From assembly GCA_030041495.1 (NCBI GenBank), contig JASHNT010000038.1, positions 47,509-111,508 of the forward strand: a stretch of 64,000 nt of DNA, read 5' to 3'. Position numbers and translations under genes: made by a program. A model generated the notes under the pieces. It saw nothing but the letters and a program-made list of their open reading frames with translations. It made no database searches and was not told the origin of the DNA. This DNA comes from Bryobacteraceae bacterium (GTDB lineage: Bacteria > Acidobacteriota > Terriglobia > Bryobacterales > Bryobacteraceae). This document shows, piece by piece, positions 24,539 to 35,384 of the stretch; position 1 is the stretch's first letter, and every line of letters starts with the position of its first letter.

Positions 24539-27106
24539 ATGCCGGCCGAGCCTTCCACGCCGTTGATGCGCCAATATCACGGCATCAAGCAGCAGTTTCC
24601 GAATGCGCTCTTGCTGTTTCGCTTGGGCGATTTCTACGAGCTGTTCTACGACGACGCCGTGACCGCCGCGCGGGAACTGGAGATCACGCTCACGGCGCGT
24701 AACAAGGAAAAGGGCCAGCCGATTCCCATGTGTGGCGTGCCATATCATTCCTCGGAGAATTATATTGCGCGCCTCATTCAGAAGGGCTATCGCGTGGCCA
24801 TTTGCGACCAGATGGAGCTTCCCAGCGCAGCGAAAAAACTGGTGAAGCGCGAGGTCACGCGCGTGGTGACTCCCGGCACGGCGATGAACGCTGCGCTGCT
24901 GCGCTCGCATGAGAACAATTACCTGGCGGCGTTCCTCGCGGATGGTTCGCGCGCGGGCCTGGCTTATGTCGATGTTTCCACCGGTGAGTTTCGCGCCACC
25001 GAGATGGAGGCGAGCGAGGCTCCGGCGGCGATTGAGACGCTGGGCGCGCGCGAAGTGCTGGGACCCTCCGGGTCCGGTTTGACGGTCTCAGGGCTGAGGA
25101 CTGATGTCGAGGGCTGGGTGTTCGCCGCGGATTACGCGATTCGCAGCCTATGCGAACATTTTCATCTCCTGGCGTTGGACGGCTGCGGATTGGAGAATCG
25201 CCCGCTGGCCACCGGCGCTGCCTCGGCCATTCTGCACTATCTTCGCGAGACCCAGCGCGCCGCTCTGGATCATTTGGAGCGGCCCTCATTTTACGACCGC
25301 GCCCAAGCACTCGTGCTGGATGCGACAACCATCCGGAACCTCGAACTAGTCGAGCCGCTGTTTGCCGGGGAATCGAAGGACGCCACGCTGATCAGCGTAT
25401 TGGATCGCACTCGCACCGGCATGGGCGGCCGGCTTCTCCGCAAGCGCCTGCTCGCGCCGTCCATCGACACCGCGGAAATCGAGGCTCGCCTGGATGCCGT
25501 CGAAGAATTGCACGGCGCGGCGATTCTGCGTGCGGAGCTCGGCAAGGAGTTGGAATCGATCCTCGATCTGGAGCGCTTGCTCGCCAAAATCAGCCTGGCT
25601 TCCGCGGGTCCGCGCGATGTGCTGGCGCTGGGGCGGTCGCTGGCTGTGGTTCCGCCGCTGAAGGCTCGCGCCGCCACGGCCAAGTCCGCACGGCTGCGGG
25701 AGGTTTTAGAAGGGCTCGACGAGGTGCCCGACGTGCGCGATCGCGTTCTGGCTGCCATCGCCGAGGAGCCGCCGGTGAATTTGAATGATGGCGGCGCGAT
25801 TCGCTGGGGGTTCGACGCGCGCTTGGATGAGCTGCGCAATCTTTCGCAAAACAGCAAAACCTACCTGGCTCAGATCGAGCAGCGCGAGCGCGACCGCACT
25901 GGCATCGTATCGCTGAAAGTCCGCTTCAATAATATCTTCGGCTACTACATCGAGATTTCGAAATCCAATCTGCACCTCGCGCCGCCGGATTATGAGCGCA
26001 AGCAGACGCTGGTGGGAGCCGAGCGCTTCACTACGCCGGAATTGAAGGAGCTCGAAGTCAAGATCCTGGAAGCCGAGGAGCGGATGCTCGCCATCGAGCG
26101 CGAACTCTTCGAGGCGCTACGCGCCCTCATTTCAGCCGCGGCGGCTCGCATAAAGGCCACCGCGGCCGCGGTCGCGGAGCTCGATGCCACGGTGGCGCTG
26201 GCCGAGGTGGCCGGGGCGAATCGCTACGCGCGACCGAGATTCTCTACGGATGGAGAAATGAAAGTCGCCGCCGGCCGGCATCCGGTGATCGAAAGGCTGG
26301 CCGAAAAAGACGCGCAACGGTTTATCCCGAATGATTTGTATTTCCATCCGGAGACGGAGTTCATTTCCGTCATAACTGGACCGAATATGGGCGGCAAATC
26401 GACCTATTTGAGACAAGCCGCTCTGCTCGCGATCCTGGCGCAGATGGGGTCGTTCGTACCGGCTGACTCCGCGCTGATGCCGGTGGTCGACCGGGTGTTT
26501 ACCCGTATCGGCGCGGCGGACAATCTGGCTCGCGGACGCTCGACCTTCATGGTGGAGATGACCGAAACCGCGGTCATCCTCAACACCGCGACCGCGCGCA
26601 GCCTGATCGTGCTGGATGAGATTGGCCGTGGAACCTCCACCTACGATGGCCTGGCGCTGGCCTGGGCCGTGATCGAGCATATTCATCGCAACATCCGCGC
26701 GAAGACATTGTTTGCGACGCACTATCATGAGCTGACCGAACTGGCCTCGCAACTGCAAGGCGTGCGCAACCTGCATGTTTCGGTGAAGGAATCCGGCGAC
26801 CAGATCCTGTTCTTGCGCCGCGTGGAACCGGGCGCCGCGGACCGAAGCTACGGCATCGAAGTCGCGCGTCTGGCCGCGCTGCCGATGAGCGTCATCGAGC
26901 GTGCGCGGCAAATCCTGGCTCTGCATGAATCCGCCGAGCACACCGTTACCGGGGAATTGTCTCCCGGGACTGCGCCGATTCAGATTCAGCTTTTCGAGCC
27001 GGTGAATCATCACATCGCCGAGCGCATCCGCAAGTTGAATCTGGATCAACTGCGGCCGATTGAGGCTCTGCAGTTATTGGCTGAGTTGCAACGGGACCTA
27101 TCGTGA
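24539..27106 (+). CDS. mutS: DNA mismatch repair protein MutS
   Basis: 855 residues, normal length. The mismatch-recognition motif [10 protein letters not shown] (residues ~28-37) includes the F-x-E signature; core and lever domains follow; the ATPase has Walker [15 protein letters not shown], Walker [18 protein letters not shown] and the [10 protein letters not shown] motif. It recognises mispairs and starts repair with MutL, which is not in the window. anmK begins 10 bp after its stop. Confidence 0.96.
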   Translation: MPAEPSTPLMRQYHGIKQQFPNALLLFRLGDFYELFYDDAVTAARELEITLTARNKEKGQPIPMCGVPYHSSENYIARLIQKGYRVAICDQMELPSAAKKLVKREVTRVVTPGTAMNAALLRSHENNYLAAFLADGSRAGLAYVDVSTGEFRATEMEASEAPAAIETLGAREVLGPSGSGLTVSGLRTDVEGWVFAADYAIRSLCEHFHLLALDGCGLENRPLATGAASAILHYLRETQRAALDHLERPSFYDRAQALVLDATTIRNLELVEPLFAGESKDATLISVLDRTRTGMGGRLLRKRLLAPSIDTAEIEARLDAVEELHGAAILRAELGKELESILDLERLLAKISLASAGPRDVLALGRSLAVVPPLKARAATAKSARLREVLEGLDEVPDVRDRVLAAIAEEPPVNLNDGGAIRWGFDARLDELRNLSQNSKTYLAQIEQRERDRTGIVSLKVRFNNIFGYYIEISKSNLHLAPPDYERKQTLVGAERFTTPELKELEVKILEAEERMLAIERELFEALRALISAAAARIKATAAAVAELDATVALAEVAGANRYARPRFSTDGEMKVAAGRHPVIERLAEKDAQRFIPNDLYFHPETEFISVITGPNMGGKSTYLRQAALLAILAQMGSFVPADSALMPVVDRVFTRIGAADNLARGRSTFMVEMTETAVILNTATARSLIVLDEIGRGTSTYDGLALAWAVIEHIHRNIRAKTLFATHYHELTELASQLQGVRNLHVSVKESGDQILFLRRVEPGAADRSYGIEVARLAALPMSVIERARQILALHESAEHTVTGELSPGTAPIQIQLFEPVNHHIAERIRKLNLDQLRPIEALQLLAELQRDLS

Positions 27107-27116
27107 GGATTTGCAA

Positions 27117-28160
27117 ATGAGAGTCGCCGGCGTCATGAGCGGTACGTCGCTCGATGGCATCGATGTCGCCATCGTGGAGATCCGCGGCAAGCGAATCGAG
27201 ACGATCGCGTTCCGGAGCACGCCGTATCCGCGTGCGATGCGGCGGGCGTTGCTCAACGTTTCCGGGGTCGCGGAGGTGTCGTCGCTGAATTTTGCTCTGG
27301 GCGAATTGTATGCCAGAGCGATTCTGGCGATGAACCAGCCGCTAGAGCTGATCGGCCTGCACGGCCAGACCATTTATCACGAAGGTGGCAAGCACACTCT
27401 GCAAATCGGCGAGGCCGCGGTGGTTGCGGAACGGACGGGCGTCGACGTGATTTCGAACTTTCGGGAAGCGGATATCGCCGCGGGAGGACAAGGCGCGCCG
27501 CTCGTCCCCTTCGTTGACTTGCTCTTGTTCGGACATGGGACAAAGCCCCGCGCAGCGCTGAATATCGGCGGGATCGCGAATGTGACTCTGCTGCCAGAGG
27601 GGATCGCGTTCGATACCGGACCCGGTAACATGGTGATCGACGCGCTGGTTTCGCACATGACCGGCGGCAAGCAGATGTTCGACCGGGATGGAAGGATCGC
27701 GCGCCGAGGGGCTGTGCGTTGGGAGCTGCTGATCAAGCTACGGGCGAATCCCTACTTCCGGCGCAGCCCTCCGAAGAGTTGCGGACGGGAACAATTTGGC
27801 CGCGAATTTGCCCAAAATCTGATCGGCACCGGTTTGCCGCTCCCTGATTTGATCGCGACGGCGACAGAGTTGACCGCGAGGACGATTGCCGGCGCGATTG
27901 GAGAGCGTGAAACCATCGCCAGCGGCGGAGGAGTGCACAACCACTTCCTGATGGAACGGCTCGGCGAACTGCTACCGATCCGCGGCAGCGCAGAGTCTGG
28001 AGTCGATCCGGACGCGAAGGAAGCCATCGCCTTCGCCGTGCTCGCGTATCAGACAGCGCGGCACCGGCCGGGCAATCTCCCTTCGGCAACCGGCGCGCGG
28101 CATCCGGCGATCTTAGGGCGCAGAAGCTACTCGAGCGTTTCGCGCTCTTCGTCTTCCTGA
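27117..28160 (+). CDS. anmK: Anhydro-N-acetylmuramic acid kinase
   Basis: 347 residues from ATG 27117. MRVAGVMSGTSLDGIDVAIV is the family's ATP-binding start; NLLFGH-type substrate region, IAFDTGPGNMVIDAL and SGGGVHNHFLMERL follow, and the late DAKEAIAFAVLA completes the fold. It phosphorylates and opens anhydro-MurNAc in peptidoglycan recycling. The last ~20 residues (after ILGRRSYSS) run across the oppositely oriented small gene at 28127. It is 10 bp from mutS, so it is likely cotranscribed. Confidence 0.93.
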   Translation: MRVAGVMSGTSLDGIDVAIVEIRGKRIETIAFRSTPYPRAMRRALLNVSGVAEVSSLNFALGELYARAILAMNQPLELIGLHGQTIYHEGGKHTLQIGEAAVVAERTGVDVISNFREADIAAGGQGAPLVPFVDLLLFGHGTKPRAALNIGGIANVTLLPEGIAFDTGPGNMVIDALVSHMTGGKQMFDRDGRIARRGAVRWELLIKLRANPYFRRSPPKSCGREQFGREFAQNLIGTGLPLPDLIATATELTARTIAGAIGERETIASGGGVHNHFLMERLGELLPIRGSAESGVDPDAKEAIAFAVLAYQTARHRPGNLPSATGARHPAILGRRSYSSVSRSSSS

Positions 28161-28339
28161 GCCTGATAGTCGAGCTGACGAACGCGCTGCTCGGGGTTCT
28201 TAGAAAGAATCTGGTTGTTGAGATCCTCGGGCGCCGGCGGCGGAGGGGGAACGTCGAGATCGATGGTCTTGGGCTTTGGGTTTTGAGGCTCGCGCTGCTT
28301 TCTCAGATCCGCAAACAGTTCACGAATGTACTTCTTCAT
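28127..28339 (-). CDS. Small proline-rich hypothetical protein
   Basis: 70 residues. It starts MKKYIRELFADLRKQRE, a basic amphipathic helix, continues with TIDLDVPPPPPAPEDL, and ends in a strongly charged tail rich in Glu, Gln and Arg. The composition is protein-like and differs from that of a shadow frame, but the overlap with the end of anmK (34 bp) and the poor ribosome site (GAGG one base from ATG) lower confidence. Function is unknown. Confidence 0.45.
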   Translation of the reverse strand: MKKYIRELFADLRKQREPQNPKPKTIDLDVPPPPPAPEDLNNQILSKNPEQRVRQLDYQAQEDEERETLE

Positions 28340-28418
28340 GCCTCAAAGTCTCAGCGGGCGGCGCATCCGAGGCCCGGCCCCAAGCGATTATGTTTTTGAA
28401 ACGGTGCGAAATAATTGC

Positions 28419-29012
28419 TCATTGCAGCGTGTTAATCGAGCCCACGCGTTTGGCTTCGTAGGCCGCGATTGCGGCTTCCTGGTTGAGCATGTAGCCCAGC
28501 TCATCCACGCCGTCGAGCAAACACCGCTTGGCGAAGCCATCGATGGGGAACTGTACCGGCTGCCCGCCTTCGAGCGTCAAAGTCTGCGCCGCGAGGTCGA
28601 TGGTCACGGTTTTGCCGGAAGAGGCCAGCAACTGCTTGTGTACGTCCGGAGGCACGATCACCGGCAGCAATCCGTTCTTGAGCGCGTTGCCTTTGAAGAT
28701 GTCCGCGAAGGAAGTGCTGACCACGGCGCGGAAGCCGTTCTGCACCAGAGCCCAAGGAGCGTGCTCGCGGGAGCTTCCGCAGCCGAAGTTGTCGCCGGCC
28801 ACCAGAATCTGCGCGCCTTTGGCCTCCGCCTTGTTCAACGGAAAATCCGGATTGAGAGATCCATCGGGATTTTTCCTCCAGTCAACAAACAGCCCTTCGC
28901 CCAAGCCCTCCTTTGAAATGGCCTTCAGATAACGGGCCGGAATGATCTGATCGGTGTCGATATTATCCACCGGAACCACGACGATTTTGCTGGTGAGTGT
29001 TTCGAATTTCAT
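28419..29012 (-). CDS. leuD: 3-Isopropylmalate dehydratase, small subunit
   Basis: 197 residues. [20 protein letters not shown] and [16 protein letters not shown] are the swivelling-domain signatures that contact the substrate, and [12 protein letters not shown] closes the protein. With LeuC it isomerises 2- to 3-isopropylmalate. It is the last gene of the leu cluster, 2 bp after leuC, so coupling is expected. Confidence 0.95.
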   Translation of the reverse strand: MKFETLTSKIVVVPVDNIDTDQIIPARYLKAISKEGLGEGLFVDWRKNPDGSLNPDFPLNKAEAKGAQILVAGDNFGCGSSREHAPWALVQNGFRAVVSTSFADIFKGNALKNGLLPVIVPPDVHKQLLASSGKTVTIDLAAQTLTLEGGQPVQFPIDGFAKRCLLDGVDELGYMLNQEAAIAAYEAKRVGSINTLQ

Positions 29013-29014
29013 GG

Positions 29015-30442
29015 TTACATCAAACTCCTGACGTCAGTGACGACGCCCGTAATTGCCGAAGCCGCGGCAGTCAACGGACTCGCCAGGAATGTGCGTCCAC
29101 CTTTGCCTTGCCGTCCCTCGAAGTTGCGATTGCTAGTCGAGACGCTGTATTCGCCGGGCTCCAGTTGATCGCCGTTCATCGCGAGGCACATCGAGCAACC
29201 GGCTTCGCGGAAATCCGCTCCGGCTTCGCGGAAAATCTTGTCGAGCCCCTCGGCTTCGGCCTGATGCTTCACCTGTTGCGAGCCTGGAACCACCAGCATG
29301 CGGACCTTCGGATTCACTTTGCGACCCTTGATCACCGAAGCCGCCGCGCGCAGGTCGGAGATGCGCGAATTGGTGCAGCTTCCCACGAAAACTACGTTGA
29401 CAGGATGGCCCTGGAGCGGTTTGCCGGGTTCAAGGTCCATGTACTTGAGTGCCTTCGTCAAGTCCGATTTTTCGAGCGGATTAGACACCGAGGCCGGATC
29501 CGGAATGCGGCCGGAAATCGGAATGCCCATGCCGGGATTGGTTCCGAAGGTGACCATCGGCTCCAGCGTGTTGGCGTCGAGCGTCAATTCTTTCGCGTAT
29601 TCCGCGCCTTCGTCGCTGGGCAATGTCTTCCACCGCTCGAGCGCCGCATCCCAAACCGCGCCCTTCGGCGCGAATTCGCGGCCGTTGAGGTACTGATATG
29701 TCGTATCGTCGGGAGCGACCAATCCGGCTCGCGCGCCGCCTTCGATCGACATGTTGCAGATGGTCATGCGTTCTTCCATCGACAATCCGCGGATGGTCGA
29801 GCCCAAATATTCGAACACGCAACCCGTTCCACCGCCGATGCCGATCTGGGCGATCACTGCGAGAATAATGTCCTTGGCGGAAACGCCCCGCTTGAGCGTG
29901 CCTTCCACGCGAATCGCGTAAGTCTTGGAAGGGGTCTGCAGCAGGCACTGCGTCGCGAGCACGTGGCCCACCTGGCTGGTTCCAATCCCAAAAGCCAAGG
30001 CACCGAAAGCTCCGTGTGTTGCCGTGTGGCTGTCGCCGCAGACCAGGGTCATGCCCGGCTGCGTCAATCCCTGCTCCGGCCCGATTACGTGCACGATGCC
30101 CTGATGATCGCTGTGGCGATTGTACAGGCGCACGCCGAAATCCTTGCAGTTTTTCTCCATCGCATCGAGCTGCGCCCGGCCCACCGGATCTAGCACCGGC
30201 AGGTCGAGGGAATAGGTCGGCGTGGAGTGATCCATGGTCGCGATGGTCAGGTCGGGGCGCCGGACTTTGAGCCCCCGCTCCCGCAGCATGGCGAAGGCCT
30301 GCGGAGAAGTGACTTCGTGACTCAAGTGCAGGTCGATGTAAAGCAGAGCGGGCGCGCCCGGCTGCTGCGTCACGACGTGGCTGTCCCAGATTTTTTCAAC
30401 GATTGTACGCGGGCGCGAGCCCGCTTCAGAGGATGGTTTCAT
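29015..30442 (-). CDS. leuC: 3-Isopropylmalate dehydratase, large subunit
   Basis: 475 residues. Iron-sulphur ligands lie in [15 protein letters not shown] and in the CSMCLA pair near residue ~415; [19 protein letters not shown] is the active-site stretch. It carries the [4Fe-4S] cluster of the aconitase-type reaction. The start overlaps the leuB stop by 4 bp (ATGA arrangement) and leuD follows closely. Confidence 0.96.
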   Translation of the reverse strand: MKPSSEAGSRPRTIVEKIWDSHVVTQQPGAPALLYIDLHLSHEVTSPQAFAMLRERGLKVRRPDLTIATMDHSTPTYSLDLPVLDPVGRAQLDAMEKNCKDFGVRLYNRHSDHQGIVHVIGPEQGLTQPGMTLVCGDSHTATHGAFGALAFGIGTSQVGHVLATQCLLQTPSKTYAIRVEGTLKRGVSAKDIILAVIAQIGIGGGTGCVFEYLGSTIRGLSMEERMTICNMSIEGGARAGLVAPDDTTYQYLNGREFAPKGAVWDAALERWKTLPSDEGAEYAKELTLDANTLEPMVTFGTNPGMGIPISGRIPDPASVSNPLEKSDLTKALKYMDLEPGKPLQGHPVNVVFVGSCTNSRISDLRAAASVIKGRKVNPKVRMLVVPGSQQVKHQAEAEGLDKIFREAGADFREAGCSMCLAMNGDQLEPGEYSVSTSNRNFEGRQGKGGRTFLASPLTAAASAITGVVTDVRSLM

Positions 30443-31497
30443 AGAGCCTTACTCACTGCCTCTCCAACTTCCATTGTCGTCGCTGGCGCGCCCTTTGGCC
30501 GCAGGTCCGCGGTGACGCGTCCGGATTCCAAAACCTTTCCGACGGCGTCGTTCACCGCCGAGCCTTCCTTCACCAGCCCGAAGCTGTATTCGAGCATCGC
30601 CGCCACAGAGCCGATGGCTCCCAGCGGATTCGCCTTGTTCTGCCCGGCGATGTCCGGCGCGGAGCCGTGCACCGGCTCATACAATCCCTTGCTCGCGCCC
30701 AGCGAAGCCGAAGGCAGCATGCCGATGGAGCCGGCGAGAATTCCGCCGACATCGCTCAGGATATCGCCGAAGGTGTTTTCGGTCAGCATCACGTCGAACT
30801 GCGTGGGCTTCAGCACCATCTGCATCGCGGCGTTGTCCACCAGCATGTGCTCGAGCGTAACGTCGGGATAATCCGCCGAGACTTCGACCACGATTTTGCG
30901 CCAGAATTGCGAAACTTCGAGGACGTTGGATTTGTCGACGCTGGTGACTTTCTTGCGCCGGTTCAAGGCCAGTTCAAAAGCCCGGCGAGCCACGCGCTCG
31001 ATTTGCGGGCGCGTGTAGGACATCGTGTTGCGCGCGGCGTTGCCATCGGCGTCGATTCCGCGCGGAGTCCCGTAATACAAGCCTCCGGTAAGCTCGCGCA
31101 CGATCAGCATGTCGGTGCCCGCGACCACGTGATTCTTGAGCGGCGAGGAGTCGATCAGCGACGGATAGGTCCGCACCGGGCGAAGATTCGCGTAGACATC
31201 GAGAACCGCGCGGATACCCAGGAGGCCGGCTTCAGGCCTTTGGCTTGGCGGAGCATTATCAAACTCCGGAAGACCGACCGCGCCCATCAAGGTCGCGTCA
31301 GCTTCCAGAGCCAGCTTCTTTGTCTCTTCGGGAAAGGGCATGCCGGTCTTGTGAATCGCAATGCCACCCAGCAAGCCCTCCGTCAAATGCAGATTGTGTC
31401 CATATTTCGCAGCGACGGCCTTCAAGACCACAACAGCCGCGCGAGTCACTTCGGCGCCGATTCCGTCGCCGGGTAGAAGTAGTATTTTAAGGTTCAT
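30439..31497 (-). CDS. leuB: 3-Isopropylmalate dehydrogenase
   Basis: 352 residues. [15 protein letters not shown] opens the fold, [18 protein letters not shown] binds substrate, and the metal/NAD motif [20 protein letters not shown] followed by [20 protein letters not shown] is complete. It oxidises and decarboxylates 3-isopropylmalate to the leucine precursor. The ATGA overlap with leuC and the 27-bp gap from the nucleotidyltransferase gene upstream indicate one transcription unit. Confidence 0.96.
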   Translation of the reverse strand: MNLKILLLPGDGIGAEVTRAAVVVLKAVAAKYGHNLHLTEGLLGGIAIHKTGMPFPEETKKLALEADATLMGAVGLPEFDNAPPSQRPEAGLLGIRAVLDVYANLRPVRTYPSLIDSSPLKNHVVAGTDMLIVRELTGGLYYGTPRGIDADGNAARNTMSYTRPQIERVARRAFELALNRRKKVTSVDKSNVLEVSQFWRKIVVEVSADYPDVTLEHMLVDNAAMQMVLKPTQFDVMLTENTFGDILSDVGGILAGSIGMLPSASLGASKGLYEPVHGSAPDIAGQNKANPLGAIGSVAAMLEYSFGLVKEGSAVNDAVGKVLESGRVTADLRPKGAPATTMEVGEAVSKAL

Positions 31498-31524
31498 GAT
31501 CTAAGATTTCGAGTGGCTCCAAGC

Positions 31525-32088
31525 TTAGTCCGCCGTGCCTGAGTGCAGTTCGTCCCATATGCCTTCGTACAGCGCGCGGACGTCTCCGGCTAAGCCGTAC
31601 TGCCGAGGCAGACCATTCGCTTGAATCAGTTTGACAACATCCGCGTAATCTTGCGCACGATCAATGCCGCGTCCGGTGTAAGCAGAAAGCTTGGTGGAAA
31701 TCAGAGCCTCCAACGTCAGAATCCGCGGTTCATCCGAAACCAAGGTGGGGACAGGAAGGGCTACGGGACCCAAGTCGAAACGCTCGCCGCCGGTAAGCAA
31801 ATCGATTCTCACTCGCGTTTCCGGGTCGATGACGGAACCGGGCCCTTCATCGAACCCACCGGTGCACAGGGCTTCCTGGGCCAGCGTCCGGTCGGAAACG
31901 ATGAGGTCGACATCCTGGGTGAATCGCGGATAGCCGTGCTCCTGAACTGCGAAACCACCGCAGACGTAGTGCGGAATGCCGAATTTCGCGAGAACCTTGA
32001 CTGCTTTGCGCAGCGCCTTCTCGATGTTGGACCCGCTCGATTCCCTCAAGAATTCAGCCTGTTCATGGAAGTGGAGGAGCGTGCTCAT
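31525..32088 (-). CDS. Nucleotidyltransferase-fold protein inside the leu cluster
   Basis: 187 residues from ATG 32088 (a TTG at 32121 is an alternative; no good ribosome site supports either). HYVCGGFAVQEHGYPRFTQDVDLIVSD contains the G-G/x/D-x-D signature of polymerase-beta-type nucleotidyltransferases (GGFAVQEHG then DVDL), similar to AbiEii/MNT-type proteins. RVRIDLLTGG and the YTGRGIDRAQDYADVVKL helix fit that group. The substrate is unknown. It lies between leuA (54 bp) and leuB (27 bp), which is unusual for a leucine operon. Confidence 0.75.
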   Translation of the reverse strand: MSTLLHFHEQAEFLRESSGSNIEKALRKAVKVLAKFGIPHYVCGGFAVQEHGYPRFTQDVDLIVSDRTLAQEALCTGGFDEGPGSVIDPETRVRIDLLTGGERFDLGPVALPVPTLVSDEPRILTLEALISTKLSAYTGRGIDRAQDYADVVKLIQANGLPRQYGLAGDVRALYEGIWDELHSGTAD

Positions 32089-32142
32089 TTTGAAAAGAGA
32101 GCCAAAAGCCGCCCGGCGCAAGCCGCGCCGAGACGCCGGTTC

Positions 32143-33327
32143 TCAGTCCGTGGCTCCCACGGTGGATTTCGTCTGAGAGGCCGTCAGGACCTCGCGGGCG
32201 ATGGCCGCGATCTCTTCGTTGCGCAAGCCTTTCTTGCGGTCCGCCAGCGCAGTGAAGCGGTGGTAGACCGCGTCGAGCTGCTCGCGCGTCAGCGCGTATC
32301 CCAGATCCTCGCAGCGCTTGGCCAGAGCATGCCGGCCGCTGTGCTTGCCCAGCACCAGTTTCGACTCCGGCACGCCGACGGATTTCGGCTCCATGATTTC
32401 GTAAGTGGTCCGCTCCTTCAAGAAGCCGTCCTGATGGATGCCGGCTTCGTGCGCGAACGCGTTCTCGCCGACGATGGCTTTGTTGGGTTGCGGTCCGAAG
32501 GTGATCAGGGAGGTGAGTAACTGGCTGGCGGGGAACAGATGCTCGGTTACGATGCGGGTTTCAAAGGGCAGGCGGTCGCGGCGGGTATTGATCGCCATCA
32601 CGACCTCTTCCAGCGCCGCGTTGCCGGCTCGCTCGCCGATGCCGTTGATGGTGCACTCAACCTGGCGCGCCCCGTTCTGCACGGCGGCCAGCGAATTCGC
32701 TACGGCCAGGCCGAGGTCGTCATGGCAGTGTACGCTGACGACCGCGGAATCGCTCAGGGCTTTCGACATGCGGGCGATCAGCGCGCCGTATTCATCCGGT
32801 ACGCTGAAGCCGACGGTGTCCGGCAGGTTGACGGTGCGCGCGCCCGCGGCGACCACGGCCCGGGAGACCTGCTCCAGATAGTCCAGATCCGTGCGCGTCG
32901 CGTCTTCGGCGGAAAATTCCACGTCCTCGCAATATTGGCGAGCCAGCTCCACCGCGGCCACGGCTTCTTCCAGCACCTGCTGGCGCGACTTCTTCAGCTT
33001 GTATTTCAGGTGAATGTCGCTGGTGGCGATGAAGGTGTGAATGCGCGGACGCCGAGCGTTGCGCAGCGACTTCACCGCGGCCATGATGTCAAGTTTGTTG
33101 GCGCGGGCCAGTGCGGCCACGTTCGCCCAGGGATATTCGCGGGCGACCGCATCCACGGCTTCCGAATCGCCCTCGGAGGCGATGGGGAAACCGGCTTCCA
33201 GAATATCCACGCCCAAGTCCACCAGCTTTGCGGCCATGCGCACCTTTTCGGGCACGGTCATGCTGCAACCCGGGGACTGCTCTCCGTCACGAAGCGTGGT
33301 GTCGAAGATGTATACGCGTTCCGGCAT
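32143..33327 (-). CDS. leuA: 2-Isopropylmalate synthase, short form without regulatory domain
   Basis: 394 residues from ATG 33327; the upstream part of the frame is the divergent promoter. [36 protein letters not shown] and the [14 protein letters not shown] signature define the catalytic TIM barrel, and the linker ending [16 protein letters not shown] is present. The usual ~120-residue C-terminal leucine-binding domain is absent, so the enzyme should be insensitive to leucine feedback (inference). A homocitrate- or methylthioalkylmalate-synthase relative is possible, but the leuBCD neighbours support LeuA. Confidence 0.9.
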   Translation of the reverse strand: MPERVYIFDTTLRDGEQSPGCSMTVPEKVRMAAKLVDLGVDILEAGFPIASEGDSEAVDAVAREYPWANVAALARANKLDIMAAVKSLRNARRPRIHTFIATSDIHLKYKLKKSRQQVLEEAVAAVELARQYCEDVEFSAEDATRTDLDYLEQVSRAVVAAGARTVNLPDTVGFSVPDEYGALIARMSKALSDSAVVSVHCHDDLGLAVANSLAAVQNGARQVECTINGIGERAGNAALEEVVMAINTRRDRLPFETRIVTEHLFPASQLLTSLITFGPQPNKAIVGENAFAHEAGIHQDGFLKERTTYEIMEPKSVGVPESKLVLGKHSGRHALAKRCEDLGYALTREQLDAVYHRFTALADRKKGLRNEEIAAIAREVLTASQTKSTVGATD

Positions 33328-33403
33328 GGGAATTGAAAACCTCTTTGAAATGATTATGGGACGGAGGCGGCGGATTTGGCAAATCAATAGTTTTCGAGGT
33401 TTG

Positions 33404-33409
33404 TATAAT
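33404..33409 (+). promoter_or_regulatory. TATAAT -10 element nine bases before the LysR start
   Basis: A perfect TATAAT is placed so that transcription would begin at about 33416-33418, at or next to the ATG at 33418, giving a leaderless or nearly leaderless message. No -35 at ideal spacing is clear. The 90-bp divergent gap to leuA would also hold the regulator's binding site. Confidence 0.45.
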
Positions 33410-33417
33410 GGATCATT

Positions 33418-34293
33418 ATGGAGCTGCACGCGCTGCGCGTCTTCTTAACTGTAGCCAATGAAAAGAGTTTCTCCCGAGCCGGCGAAAAACTGCTGCGCAC
33501 TCAGCCCGCCATCTCGCTCGCGATTCAGCGGCTGGAACAGATGCTGGGCGAGAAGCTGATCGACCGCTCGGCCAAGGATTTGCTGCTCACCGATGCCGGA
33601 AAGATCGTGCTCGAATACGCCCGGCGATTCGAGAATCTGCAAAGTGATCTGGAAAACGCGCTGGCGGAGCTGCGCGATAAATCCGCGGGGCGGCTGACCA
33701 TCGGCGCGAATGAATCGTCCACGTTGTACCTGCTGGATCACATCGACCGCTACCGCCGCCTCTATCCGAAGATTCGCGTGCAGGTACGCCGCAGCCTATC
33801 GAGCAAGATTCCTGCGGAGTTGATTGACGGCGAGCTGGAACTGGGCATCCTGACCTACGATCCGGAAGATGAGCGGCTGGTGACGCGGGTGATCTACACG
33901 GACCACCTGGCGTTCGTCACTTCGCCGCAGCACCGGCTGGCTGCGCGCGCGGAAGTGTCGATTACGGAGCTAGGAGGCGAAACATTTATCGCCCACAACG
34001 TTGTCTCGCCTTATCGCCGGGTCGTCATCCGCGAGTTCCAGCATTACAAGGTTCCGCTCCACATGGACCTGGAGATGCCGACCGTGGAATCGATCCGCAA
34101 AATGGTGGAGCGCAACGAGGGTGTCGCGTTTCTGCCGAAAATGTGCGTGGAGGAAGAGCTACGCCATGGGCTGCTCCGCGAGGTCAAAGTGAAGGAGATG
34201 GAAGTGGAGCGCAAGATCCGGCTGGTGTATCCCGCGAAGCGGGCGCTAAGCCACGCCGCGGAGGCGTTCCTGGACTTGGTGGGACAGGGTTAA
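33418..34293 (+). CDS. LysR-type transcriptional regulator
   Basis: 291 residues. The N-terminal winged HTH ([20 protein letters not shown] ... [18 protein letters not shown]) and the two-lobed effector domain ([17 protein letters not shown] to [11 protein letters not shown]) are complete. Its divergent position against leuA suggests control of the leucine cluster, with an intermediate such as 2-isopropylmalate as a conceivable effector, but this is inference from position only. The downstream AEC permease (85 bp away) is another possible target. Confidence 0.9.
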   Translation: MELHALRVFLTVANEKSFSRAGEKLLRTQPAISLAIQRLEQMLGEKLIDRSAKDLLLTDAGKIVLEYARRFENLQSDLENALAELRDKSAGRLTIGANESSTLYLLDHIDRYRRLYPKIRVQVRRSLSSKIPAELIDGELELGILTYDPEDERLVTRVIYTDHLAFVTSPQHRLAARAEVSITELGGETFIAHNVVSPYRRVVIREFQHYKVPLHMDLEMPTVESIRKMVERNEGVAFLPKMCVEEELRHGLLREVKVKEMEVERKIRLVYPAKRALSHAAEAFLDLVGQG

Positions 34294-34378
34294 GACGCGG
34301 GACTTTTGCAGCTCTCGTCACTCCGCGTGAGCGTCTATACTGGACGAAATATCCGACTCCTAAAGCCTCGGGAAGCTC

Positions 34379-35287
34379 ATGGGCCTACTTGTCTCGATTC
34401 TTATCTCCGATATCGTGCCGATCTTTGCCATCGCGGGAGCGGGCTTTCTTCTAGCTCGCTACGCGCACGCCGACGTGAGGACTCTCTCGCGCGCGGTCTT
34501 CTTCGCGCTGTTGCCGTGCTTCGCCTTCCACTTGCTGGTGACTTCCACGGCAACCGGGCCGAACGTCGGCCGGCTGATCGTTCTGGGCGTGGTGAACATG
34601 CTGGCGATGGGATTGGTCGGTTACATGACGGGGAAGACGCTCCGGTTGGACGGCAAATCCCTGCGGGCGTTCCTCATGGTCGTGATGTTTTCCAACGGCG
34701 GCAATTACGGCCTGCCCGTGGTGCGATTCGCGTTCGGCTCCGAGGCGCTCACCTACGCGACCATCTTCTTCCTCACCGGGTCTGTGCTGACCTACTCGAT
34801 CAGCGCGTTCTTCGGCGGTAGCCATCGCCAGAAAATTGCGGGCGCACTCGAAAAAATCTGGAAGATGCCGTCGCTGTACGGAATCGCGGCCGCGCTGCTG
34901 GTTCGAGCGGCCGGTTGGCCGGTCCCGGATGGGATTATGCGGCCGGTGAGTCTCTTAAGCGACGCTGCGCTCCCCTTGATGATTCTTGTGCTCGGAATGC
35001 AGCTTGAACGGGCGGTCTGGCCCTCGCGGCCCAAGCTGGTGATGCTGGCCGTTGGCATCTCGCTCTTCGTAGCGCCGTTCGTCGCGTTGGGATTGGCTTG
35101 GCTTTTCGGGCTCACTGGGCCGGCGCGCCAGGCCGCCGTGATTCTCGCGTCGATGCCAGTCGCGGTGGTGACCACGATCCTCGCGCTGGAATTCGAGCTG
35201 GCTCCGGATTTCGTGACCAGCGCGGTGTTCGTCTCGACCATCGCCAGCCCGCTCACTCTGGCTCCTCTGATCGCTTATCTTCAGTAG
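34379..35287 (+). CDS. AEC-family (auxin efflux carrier-like) transporter
   Basis: 302 residues with about ten membrane helices arranged in two halves: IVPIFAIAGAGFLLARYAHAD at the start, SNGGNYGLPVVRFAFG in the middle (the GNYGLP-type unwound helix of the family) and PVAVVTTILALEFE near the end. Members move organic anions such as malate, or auxin in plants; the substrate here is unknown. Its stop overlaps the left end of a palindromic repeat at 35286. Confidence 0.85.
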   Translation: MGLLVSILISDIVPIFAIAGAGFLLARYAHADVRTLSRAVFFALLPCFAFHLLVTSTATGPNVGRLIVLGVVNMLAMGLVGYMTGKTLRLDGKSLRAFLMVVMFSNGGNYGLPVVRFAFGSEALTYATIFFLTGSVLTYSISAFFGGSHRQKIAGALEKIWKMPSLYGIAAALLVRAAGWPVPDGIMRPVSLLSDAALPLMILVLGMQLERAVWPSRPKLVMLAVGISLFVAPFVALGLAWLFGLTGPARQAAVILASMPVAVVTTILALEFELAPDFVTSAVFVSTIASPLTLAPLIAYLQ

Positions 35288-35372
35288 CCGGCACAGTGCC
35301 GGCTCAGCCCCGAAAAACAGCGAGGGACCGTGGCCTTATTCCCCGGGCCAGGCTCCGTTGTGCCAGCGAGTT
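35286..35372. repeat. Palindrome-ended repeat element, copy A
   Basis: It begins AGCCGGCACAG and ends TTGTGCCAGCGAG, so the ends are imperfect inverted repeats, and a second local hairpin (GCCGGCACAGTGCCGGC) lies at the left end. A related element with the same two ends occurs at 62799-62895 after aroA. The interiors differ. It occupies the gap between the AEC gene and the convergent metallo-hydrolase. Confidence 0.55.
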
Positions 35373-35384
35373 CCTTAGGAGAAA

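Noticed and set aside
33376..33381. TTGGCA as a -35 element for the LysR gene
   Set aside because: The spacer to TATAAT would be 22 bp, well beyond the usual 16-19 bp.
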